Origin: Carya illinoinensis
Taxonomy: Eukaryota; Streptophyta; Magnoliopsida; Fagales; Juglandaceae
Reading direction: 5' to 3'
NCBI RefSeq assembly: GCF_018687715.1
Contig: NC_056765.1
Location: forward strand, 868,001-932,000
DNA length: 64,000 nucleotides
This document shows, piece by piece, positions 19,471-31,400 of this stretch. The notes beneath the pieces are model-generated. The model was given only the letters and a program-made list of their open reading frames with translations, was not told the DNA's origin and searched no databases. Position 1 is the stretch's first letter, and each line of letters begins with the position of its first letter. Both the position numbers and the translations under genes were made by a program.

Positions 19471-22400
19471 TCATGCCTCTGCTAGCTTTAAGCGTGGAAC
19501 AATATTCATTGATTGGAGCTCCTGAAAGCATGCCATTGAACGGTGGAAATGTGAGCATTATAGAATCTCTTAATAAGATCACTAAAACTGAAGAGCTAAT
19601 GAAGATGTCAAACATACGGCACTAGATTTTCTAAAACGATGGACATTGCTCATTCTTTTTTTCAATATTAGGTTTTTTTCTCTTGTATACGGACAATATG
19701 CCTAGTCTTCTTTTGATATTAATAAATCTTTTTACATATGAAAAGATTTTCCTAAAACCATTGCAGCTTGTAGATCCACCTTGTCCCATGACACCACTAA
19801 TTTATGCTCATATATTTTTACCTTCAAATGTTTTGTAAGCTTTACGCATCTGTGGTATGACTTATATTCACTTGAACAAAATTTGTGCCTCTTTCTAATA
19901 TTTTCATCTGTTATCTTTGGTGATCTACACTCCTAGTTCATCATGATGACTAAAACAAGAGAGACAAATTCTACCTGCCAAGGCTCTGGCTAACCAGAGT
20001 CTGTTGATTTAAGATAGGTGAATAACGGTAGGAGGCGAGTTTAGTAGGAGCTGGGTTTGATAGTAGCTGTATTTGTTTTTTCTTTTTGTTTTTCGCCCTG
20101 TGGGGTGGGGGGGAGGGGGTGGTATTGTAGCAGCGAAATGTAACAAGATTTTTGACAAGAATGGCTTTTGATTAGTGGTGGAGTGTAGTGGAGCTAAAAA
20201 ACACGGATTTCTCATCCAGGCGGAGCAAAGTCTCATTTGAATTTGAAAGGGTTAACTGTTGTACCATGTGAGATCTCAACCAGGTTTTACTCAAGATATC
20301 AACATATAACATCTGGGAAATTACTCGAATATAATTCATCTTTAAACCGTGCACTAGAACTTAATGAAGGACATTCTTCGATAAAATCAAATGAGAACTA
20401 TGTTGGGGATAAAACCAATCAACAAAATGTCAAGTCATACCTGGATTAAGAGCTTGCATGCATATGGAAGTTTCATAGTAGATATATTATCCCCATTTTT
20501 ACACGATGAACAAATTGCAGTTTTCAGCTTATGGTTGTAATATCCTAACAAACCGCATACTCTGCAAACCTGGGGAAAAAAGTAAATTGAATGAGTTGTA
20601 TTGAAGTACTTGAAAAAAAAAATTAAACAAATAAGTTCTCTGAAATCATAGTTCTGGTACGGGGTTATTACTTCATTCCATAGAAGATACACAATAATGT
20701 GTAGAGCTAGAATAACACAAATTCTATTCAAGGCCACATACTTGCGATGAAGCACGTGGTAGTTATATGAAAAGCCTTTTACATAGTGGAGGTTCAAAGG
20801 AAATTGGTTAATTAGTATAAAGAGAAAGTTCTCCAAACATATTTGCAACAATCTCCAGAAATCTATTGGTTAGTATTGCCAGAAATGTTGGAAATGAACT
20901 TCCTTCTATAGATTCAAGTGGTTGTTCATTAATTCCTTGTGCTACCTACCTGTTGGCGGATGAACTATAGTTGTTGAGACAATAATCACAATGACTAGTG
21001 CCACAAGCAAGCATTCCAAGCCATACTCAGCAAACAATGTTATCATGGAGTAGCATAAAAATGAGCTGATACCTGAACTTCGAAAGGATCACTAGAGATC
21101 ATTAGGCGCTCAAAAATTAACATGCTAGCGCCATACGCAATCAGACAATCGCGTTCCATTTCTCCTACCCGTAGTCCTGGGACACAAACGGTTAGAAGAA
21201 TATTAGAGCCCCATAAGGTGAAATACTTTCTAATAAATGTCAGAGTGAGAAATTAAGGACCTCCATTTCGAGCTCTCCCTTCAGTAGGTTGTCTTGTTAG
21301 CATGACACGGGGCCCACTACCTCGAGCATGCATTTTATCTAGGACCTAGTTGTCACAAAACTATTGGTTATAAAAAAATGAATATCTAAGACAGGTATTC
21401 AAAATGTAAACTTGATATGACATTCCGTACAAAGAGAAATGGTGTGAAACATAAATTTTTTTTTTTTTTTATAAGTAAAAACATAAAATATTTACATGCA
21501 TTTATTATGTGAAACCACAACCAAATGAAGGCATTTCTATCACAAAGTTGTTGAAATGAAGCTGCTATCAGTAAAACGGTAATAAAATAATCTAAAGCAT
21601 ACAAATAAATCGTCAATGATTAGGGAACAATGAACAACAAATATGCATATACAACAAAAAACTGATGGGTCAGGGTCTTGGAACATTTTCCACAATTTAA
21701 ATTGGCAAAATTTCTTCTAAAAACAAATGATTGAAAAGCGGTTTGAACTGAAGCCCAAGTGCTCATTTGATTAAATGGGATGGAGGATACAATAAGATGA
21801 TTTGATAATATATTTCTTTTTTCATAAGAATACCACGTATGTTGAGAAGCACTGAGGGCGCAACCTAAGTATACTGGGGGTATACAAAGGGGAACGCCTA
21901 ATTTAAGGAAAGTTAATGAAGCAAGAGCTCGTAAAATCTAAGAAGGATTTGAAATGGGAGTCCTTATGAGCCATAGTCCATTCATACAAAGATCCAAGCA
22001 TGAAACTAATCAACTCTGGCAAAGTTCTTCTGCAATCTTTGAAGTTTCAGGCATTACGTTGCTTCCAAAATCCAAATACTCCTCATCAAGCACTAAGGCA
22101 CCATCCTTTCAACTTTGTACCCATGAATCCACCCGGCATACCTCCCCAAGCCTCCTTTAGCTCCAACATTCAAAAGTTCATCACCCATTCTATCCCAAGA
22201 AGTTGTAAGATTGCTACCTACAAGACACTAGCCACTACATAGTGAAGCAACCGGTGATCAATGATTTCTCCACTATTCTTGCACATGCAACACCAATCCA
22301 TTACCATTTTGTGCTGCCTCCTCAGATTGGAGATGGTAAACTTGAGCTTCTGTGTTTCATGAGTAGGACTGAGCCATATAAGTGAAAATTTTCATGATCA

Positions 22401-25400
22401 AGCGAGAAACACCCTTACGTTAAAAGCAGAAAGATTGAGCCTGAGGCAATTTATCTATACCCTTAGTGGCGAGCTGTATGCACCCTTTTGAATAGTTCGT
22501 CCATGGTCAAAATTAAGGGCACATATGAGTTGAAAATATAATAAACCAGGCTGAGAGAGAAAAGCAGACAGTCAGAAAAAGAGGACCCAAATGAATTCGG
22601 TGCTCCTTCTGCTACAGTATTATTTATGCTGGTGCCATAAATGTAAGGTAATTGCCATTAATATCAAATTAATACAATGTGTCAACAATACGATCCCATT
22701 TAGCTGCTGATAAAGAGTCCTACAGTGTCTAAAAAGGTCTAAAGTGACTTGAGAACTTCTCAACCCTTGGTAATTATGTTTTAGAAACATGACCAGCCCC
22801 ACAAGAAAGTAAATCATAGTAACATCTAAAATTAAGTAGAAGGTAGAATTCGCAAGTAAGACTGGAGTTGGGAACATTACAATGAAAGGTCAGTTTCTCA
22901 CCATATGTTTTAACTTTTGGTAATAAATTGGCCCCATGAAAATATATGCTTGCAGTGGGCAACCTGTGATACCTGGATAAGAAAAGGGAAATCCGTATGT
23001 TTTAATTCATATGCAAGTGTGAGCATACAAACGCACAATAGTTATCCAATTCCAAGATCATATTTCATGTAAGGAATTAGCCAATTAGGTGAAGCAAAAT
23101 ATTTTTAAAAAATGCTGCTATTTGTAAGTTGCAGTATAGGTAACGAAGGAAATATCATCACCCACTTTCATAGTGGCAGGAAAAAAAAAAAATGTCTCAC
23201 GTGTAGCGTGGGATAGGATCTGAGATGAGGGAATATTTTCATCTGTCTCTGTTGCATAAAGGTCAAAAGACATTTAAATATCTATCTGGTCATATAAAAG
23301 ATTGCATAAATTGATTACTCTTGTTAACGGAAATCCCACTAATATAAATGATAGTACCTTCTGCATTAAATATAGAATTCCAGGTCTAATTTAATTGAAA
23401 ACATGCTCACTTCACCCAACAGTTCAAGATTCTGAACCCACTACCCAACCAAGGTCCGTGAGAAGAATTAAAATGAGTAATTTCAATAGGATTCCGAAAT
23501 GACCATATGTTGCAGTGTAATAATTTTAGGAGGGCAGGGAAGAAAAACCTGAATAAAGGAAGTCCTTGCCATTGTAGCTAAAACCTTTATTCACAAGGGC
23601 TTCACTGACCCACAGCAAGAACAAAAGTCAGCAAAATGAGCTACGGAAAACAGTACAACAGCATGCCAAACTGAAGAGAGAGAAAGCACCTTAGAGCTTC
23701 AACCGTATCTGCATGACCACTTGGTTCCCCAAAGGCACTGCCATAACGAAACCTACCCCATGAAACTCCAGCTTTACCCCCAAGAAGCTCTATCATCTTA
23801 CCTACAGTCATTCGGCTGGTGACAACAGAATATCAAACAGTTAACATCTTGAGAGGTTGCAATGTTACCAATTTGAAAAAATATAGAAGTTGCATGTTTA
23901 AACAACTGAAGAAAAGAATGGCAAATAAGCAACAGAAAAGTAGTATCTAAGGATTCTTTGTAAGAGTAAAAACAAAAGCAAGTGATTATTCCCAGTTCAA
24001 ATACATTTATTGCTAGAGCTTATGCAGAGCTGCCCGCACAACCGTTAACCCTTTAAGAAGGCTTATATGCTTCCATCACTCCCAAAGCTTTTGCAAATAG
24101 AAAGTTTGTTATTTGTTTCCTCTGCTCGACAAAAGCAAAGAGAGACAGCACAGCATACCCACATTTCTTTGCATGCCAAGTGACAAGGACAATGGTATCA
24201 GACTTCATTGTTCTCAACACACACAGGAGGGGGAAAAAAAAAGACAACAAGGTTCCCATGGCCATTATTATGTACTTTGAACTTGTAGTTTTCCAATAGT
24301 GACTACACCTCAAATTCAACCTTTGGAATTCAGTTTATCAAAGATGACACTACCCAGCTTTCTGCCACTCAACTTCTAATTGCTCTTTCTTTTGTTTGTC
24401 AAGGAACCACAAATGCTATTAAAGAAGAGGAGACTGCAAAATCAAGAATGAGAAACCTGGAAGCAAGAAAAAGGATGAAAAAGGTGGAAAAAAATATAAC
24501 ACAGATGGTACCTAGGAAAGCCATGAGGATTCATAATTAAATCAGGGCAAATGCCACGTTCAGAAAAGGGGAAGTCTTCCTGCTGGATAATGGTGCCACA
24601 AACACCTTTTTGCCCATGTCTGCTACTAAATTTGTCACCAACCTGAGGGGACATACATAAGAAAGAGGTCATCCAAGAATATAAGATGATTGCAGCAGCA
24701 TCCATAGGCAGAATAAATTAGAAGCCTTTACCTCTGGCCTACGAGTATGACGGATTAAAAACTTGATACATAAATTATTGTTCTTCTCGTTAAAAAGAGC
24801 AACTCGATCCACCACACAAGACTCTCCTTCAGATCCCTTGAATGTTTGTATACTGGGCCTATATGCTCTGGATTTTAAAACAAAAGTAAGCAACCTGAAG
24901 CTAGCAGAAACCTAGCAAGAACTTTTGCCCAGAAGTGAATAACTAACCTATCTGGTAGTCCAGCTGGAGAAACCATTGGCCCCCTTGTAATGATGGGGGA
25001 CTCCTTATTGATATAAATGTCCCCTGGCCGAATGACTTCCCCAGGTGCAGCAATCCCATCATCATCTAGGATCTTAATATGTACAAATCTATCAGAAGAG
25101 ATGAAAATACAGGAAGTATTCAAAGAATAAATTTGTACTTGGGCTATGTCTATTCTCATGAATAAAATCGTTTACTTATAAAAAAAGTATTCATAGAATA
25201 ATTTTTCCGATAAGTATAATTTTTTCTTACCAACGAACAAAATTTTTTATTGATCAAAAGAGTAGGCAAAAGCCCAAGTATACAGGGAATTTTTCCGATA
25301 AGTATAACATTAAAAGAATATCATAACAAGAAAATAATCAAAGCAAAATGATAAGGAATGGTATAATAAGGACTCGCAGAGATAATATGGCTTCCAAAGA

Positions 25401-28400
25401 AGCAACACTTGTTACAATGATATTACCTGCATCCTTCCTGCACCGTCTCCCTCTCTATTGGGTCTAATTATCCTGTCCTCTGTGTTATTTTCATACTTTT
25501 GTCTAATGGCAGAGCACCTGTTTGTTAGAGAAACATCAGAAATAAGCAACCGCAGCTATTATAACTACTTGGGCAATAAAAAAAACATGCAAGGTGACAT
25601 TTTGACAATAAATTCAGCAATCACTAAATGAAATGACTCGTACCTTTTCATAACGATACAGCGACCAAATCCACGATCTAAAGATGACTTGTTCATGACA
25701 ATTGCATCCTCTATATCATAGCCACTATAGCTCATCACAGCAACAGTGGCATTCTGCCCTGCTCCAAGCTTATCATATCCAACCTAAAAGAAAGGTGAAT
25801 AGTTCATAGCCAATGATTGTCTGAAATACTCCAAAAGAATTCATACCAACCAGCTCAATTGTCTTTGTTGTCAACAGAGGTCGTTGAGGATACACCAGTA
25901 GGTAAAGTAAGGTGTCCATCCGAGACAACTACACATAAGAGATTAAGGCTGTTTTAGTTATACGCCAAACAGAATTGCCACTATAAAAGTGTCTCTCTGA
26001 GCAACTATGCATGACCAGAGAAGGGAAATGACAAAAAAGAAAATATGAGGGGTTGTTTCTTTTTTTTATACATTTGGGGGAGGGGGGTTTCGAACTCCAG
26101 ACCTCCATTTTGGAGGTTGGGGGTTATGCCAATCAGGCCACAGGCCTTTGGCATATGAGGGGTTGTTACAACAATGCCACCAAGAAACCAATGTATCTGC
26201 TAACGTTATAACTTGAAGACCCAGAAAAGTCCATAGGAAAGTGAATTTATTTATTTATTTATCAGTAAATAAGAAATTTCCATAGGAAAGTGAAATGATC
26301 ACTGAAATAATAAAATAAATTGAGAAGATCTGCCAAACAAGGTCAGATGGAACTAGAACAGGCAGTATAGGATTGATAATGAATGCTTGTGAACCCTCAC
26401 CATACTGAATTAAAATGGTTAAACAAAAAGCTAGTAGACGTTACATGTATTAGATCCAAATACATGAATCTGCCTGCTCATATCTATGTGTACGTATATA
26501 TATTTGCATTTTGTCATGATTTAAACAATTCAACATACATGAACAAATAGCATTGTGATAGCTTAGAGAACAACAATTCCATCAGTAACTTCTTTACAAA
26601 CAATTTGCTAATCTCACAATCAACAACATGCCGAGAGGCAAAAGAAAGACCAGTTGGACTCAGCTGAAAAGGCAAAAAAATTGACATGACAAGTGATTTA
26701 AAACTCAAAATCAACAGACAAGAATAAATTTCTTGCCTGGTTATATGCAATATTCCCCATGGCTTGCTTCCCCATTGCACACTGTAGATGTAAAGGAAGA
26801 AATTTAAAAATACATTGGAAGATTTTAGTACATTGAAATGCAGAATTTGTTTTTGATAAGTAACATTGAAATGCAGAATTTAAGAGATCATTTGGATAAA
26901 TTAGTTATTAAAAACACCTGATAAGTATTTCTGGGTGACTGATTATGATGAGGAAATGGAATAAGCCCAGCACAAACACCTAAGATGGTGAAAGGCTCTA
27001 TTTCAATATGTGTGCTTTCTGGTGTTGCCTCCCCCTCATATAAAGCAATCTATGAAGCAGAAAATTATGCAATAAGAGACATTGTATATCAAGTATAGCA
27101 ACAAAACACTGAAGGAGTTTGAAAGTTATTTAGAAGTATCAAACCAAAGCATTGTTTTCCTCGTTCACATCAAGATACTCAATCAACCCATCTCGTAAAA
27201 AATCATCAAAGGTGCGAACTCCATCCTAAACAGAAAAAAAAAATCAGGTTCGAGATACTCATCCTTTTATTTAGAACAAGGCATACATCACACTTACCAA
27301 CAACTCTTTCATATGATGTTCTTTGATCCTTGATATGCCCTTGTCAGCAATGACAAGTGGACGACAAACTCTTCCTCCATCAGAAGCAATGTAAACACAG
27401 CGCTGAAAACATTTGTTCCCCTCAATTATGATTATGTACCGGAAAAGCAATGGCACCAAAAAATGTAGAAGAGGGAAGTAATGAAATAAAATGTTATCTC
27501 CTTCTTATGTAACTAGGTGTATGCTGTTTGTATACCTCCTGTGTACTTGAGCTATGCTTATTTACTTCTATTAATAAAATGTTATCTTATTAAAAAAGTA
27601 ATTAAATACATAAAATCACCCCCTTGAGATTATATAGGTAACCTAATGGATTTGTTAAAAAGCCAATAAAGACAGATCACAGTTAAAACAGCAAAACAAA
27701 AGTAGATTATTTTTTTTTATAAGCAAAACAAAAGTAGATTATAACCAGAACCAAAACGTTGCTACAATGGATATTTTTCATTTACAAAATGAATAATGAA
27801 AAACGGTTCCAAGAATGTCTTACAGTGTTTGGACAGATAAGAAGAAGAGAATCATCGTTTTTTTTTTTTTTTAATAAGTAAAACTTTCATTGTATTTTTT
27901 TATAGGTATATAAGGATCCATTATAATGATGTTATTGATCTTCTATACCAGTTTGAATGTATTCAGCATCAGGATTAAAAGTTTCTCCCATATTTTCACA
28001 TCCATTAATCAACAGCCATTTTGGTGGCTCTTGAATAGCATAGGATGCCATTTGGGGGCATATATATATCAAAACAAACCCCAAATCCACTCCAATCCCA
28101 CCTTTTTAATCTGTCAATGCAAAAGGATCCATTTCTCTGTGAGATAGCACATCAATGCTGCTATACTCTTAAACATACATAATCGAAATATTTCAAGCCC
28201 ATTGGTATTTGATATGAAAACAATATTTAATTTGCACATAACAGATCATTCAGAATTGAAAATGCAGTATCCCTTGCCAAACTAATTTTTTAACCAATGA
28301 CAAGAACTACACTTGGTTGCCTGTTTTCAAGGTGGGAAAGTTTTTTTTCGCCCAATTTTTTGGGCTAAGTTTTAGTTCTCACCAATGTTTTGGTTATGTA

Positions 28401-31400
28401 GCACTATCTGAAACATAAAACTTTTTACACCTCTAAAGAATGAAAGATATCATCTTGTGATGAAATACAGGACAACACAATGATAAACCTACAACTCCAT
28501 ACTAATTGAAGGGTAGTTTCATAAAATTGAAATTCATTTTCAATGTAGTGGCATGCTTGCATTGATTGATTATGAAATGAGTTGTAAAAGAGCTATAAGA
28601 GGGTTGTAGGTGTATCGTTGCCCTAAAATGACAGTTTCAGAAGAACTTACCTGCTTCTCATTGACAAAGACACTTACGAACTCGCCAATTTTGCCAGATC
28701 TCCGTAACTTTCTCATAACTGTAGCAAAATGCTAAAAAAGAACTAAAATATTATAGGTATGAGAGAAGCAAATCTTTACAAATACTCCTCTTGATGGAAT
28801 ACAGCAATACCTGTGGCCTCCGATGCTTGCCAAGGATCAGCCCGTTAAATATAACTAAAAAGGAATTCGGCGCATGAAGCTCTTCTCCAGATAGTAGTTC
28901 CAAGTCTTCAACTCCCAAACAGTAGCACTATCACAACCATTAATTAAGAATAAAAACTATGGGCAACATAAAAACAATTAAACTCAGTTTGAGTAAACTC
29001 CATATCACCAGGGTGGATCTTATCATAGAAGCATAACTAGTAATCAAGTAATTGCATGGATTATAGGAATATGTGGAAGCTCCCTTCAAATCAAAATCTA
29101 TTTGGGATGGTATCATTGAGAAGATGGAATGCCGCTTGGCTAGATGGAAGGGTGGTAGAAGTAGATTGATTAAGAGTACAATATCCAACTTGTCTACCCA
29201 TTATGTCTTTCTCCCCCTCCCTGCAGGTGTTTCCAACGGCTTAGAGAAGATATAGCGACATTTTTTGTGGGGAGGCATAGGGGCAGGTTTAGAATTCCAT
29301 CTAATGAAGTGGTTCGAGGTGTGTTTGCCAGTTGCAAAAGGTGTTTTAGGGGGTAAGAAATTTAATTCTCTTCAATTGAGCACTCTTGGCTATGGCTATA
29401 TGATTATGAAAGAACGAGCCTTTGGAGGGTGCTAGTGGAAACAGAGTGCAAGATTTTGGAAGGAGCTTGGTGTTCTCAGTAATTACTGAAAGATGCAGAA
29501 TACTATGTACAAATCATTAAGCATTAACATGCCATGCACAAATGATTCATACATCTAAGTGGTCACTTCAAGATTATATGGGCAGTTTATGTGTCAGCTT
29601 CACGTAAAACTAGTAGAAAGTGGTCTGGTTGCCAAGAAATCCCATTTTGTCCACTCAGAGTGTGTGGGAGGCCTGGGTAACTCAGAGAAGGGTACACTGG
29701 ACAGGGCTTTGGTTGTTTTCGAGGCTACAAAGGGAGAGGTGATGATGGTTGAAAGGTGGGTGGACGCCGGAAGGGGCAGGTCCTCTGTTGAGGGGGCAGA
29801 AGCTACTCCATTGAACTCGTTTCATCCAAGGGTGTCAGATTGGGTAATTCAGAAGGCCATAGAGATCAAGCATTGTGTGGGGATAACATGTGAGGGTTTT
29901 GAAGAAGAATTTTTGGCGTTACTCACAGCTCTTGAAGCTGGAGGTGCACAATCTACAGCTGATCCTTCTCTTAATTTGGACAAAAAAAGAGAAAGAGAAC
30001 TCAAAAGGCTAACGTGGGCTATGAATGATGATGAAGGGGGAGAGGAGCTCTAGCCGGAGGTGTATCAAGGGACGGGTAACGACAAATCCTATATGAAACC
30101 AAAAGTAATATCTTGGAACGTAAGGGAGCTGAATGAGTACAACAAACGGCTTCAAGTCAGAAATTTACTTCGTCAGTGGAAAGGTAATATCATTTGCTTA
30201 CAGGAGACAAAGCTAGAATTTATTACAAGGAAAATAGTTCGAAGTTTGTGGAGGGGACATCATGTTGGATGGTTGTATCTGCCTTCTAAAGGAGCATCCG
30301 GGGGTGTTCTTATTATGTTTGATAAAAGGGTGGTGGACAGGTTAGAGGATTGTGTGGGTGAATTCACTGTGGCATTCTCCTTTGAGAATGGTTTCCAGTG
30401 GGCTTTCGCAGGAGTCTACGGCCCTAATATTTTTTTTGTTATAGAGGTATACAACCCTAATATTGATGCGGAAATAAGGATTTTGTGGGAAGAACTGGCG
30501 AGACTTCTTAGTTGGTGGGAGTTACCAAGTTGCATAGGGGGTGACTTCAATGTCTCTCGTTTCCCGAGTGAGAGATCAAGTATGTCCCACATCACACCCA
30601 CTATGAGGGGTTTTTCTGACTTCATTTCAAAACAGGCACTTATGGATATTCCGTTAACGGGAGGGTCGTACTCTTGGTCCAACACTCGTGAAATCCCATC
30701 CTAGTCAAGAATTGATAGATTTTTGCTAACTCCAAAGTGGGAGTTACATTTTCTGGGGGTAACTCAAAGAAGACTACCTAGGGTATGCTTAGATCACTTC
30801 CCCATCCTTTTAGAGTGTGGAGGCATCCAAAGAGGCAGAAAGTATTTCAAATTCGAAAATATGTGACTTAAATCTAACGGTTTTGTAGACAAGGTACAAC
30901 AATGGTGGTCTTCTTATGGTTTCCGAGGCTCTCCAAGCTTCATAATGGCAAAAAAGCTAAAAGCGCTGAAACAAGATTTGAAGCAATAGAATGAACAAGT
31001 CTTTGGCAATGTAGTTCTACAAAGGCGTTCCCTTCTAAAGGAGCTACAGGGGTTGGAGGGAGAAGAGGAGGCTAGAACTCTTTCTGAATCCGAAACAACT
31101 CGCAAGAGTCAAATAGTTACAGAACTTGAAAGAGTCATATTGATGAAAGAGATCTCTTGGAGAGAGAAATCAAGGGTAGTATGGCTCAAGGAAGGAGACA
31201 AGTGCACAAAGTTCTTCCATATGGTGGCTAATTCGCACTGGAGGAACAACGCTATTGATATGTTGATGATAGATGGAGCAGCATCTTCAAATCAGTTAAT
31301 CATCAACAATCACATTGCACAATATTATGAACATCTATTAGCCAAACAACAACCATAGAGACCAACAGTAGGTGGTTTGACAATTTTTCTGTACTAGATC

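Larger units (their letters stand above)
15145..19540. repeat. Tandem segmental duplication, unit 2
   Basis: Carries PPR copy 2 and, at its right end, the functional last exon of NRPC2 (19471-19521) with continuing intron. Because it joins onto the intact NRPC2 gene and keeps the longer PPR leader, this unit is the likely ancestral locus. Relative to unit 1 it has extra short segments at about 18312-18414 and 18766-18886. Confidence 0.82.

Noticed and set aside
26514..26780. 88-aa frame [18 protein letters not shown] as a gene
   Set aside because: It is NRPC2 exon 25 read in the wrong frame; the in-phase reading [15 protein letters not shown] fits the subunit.
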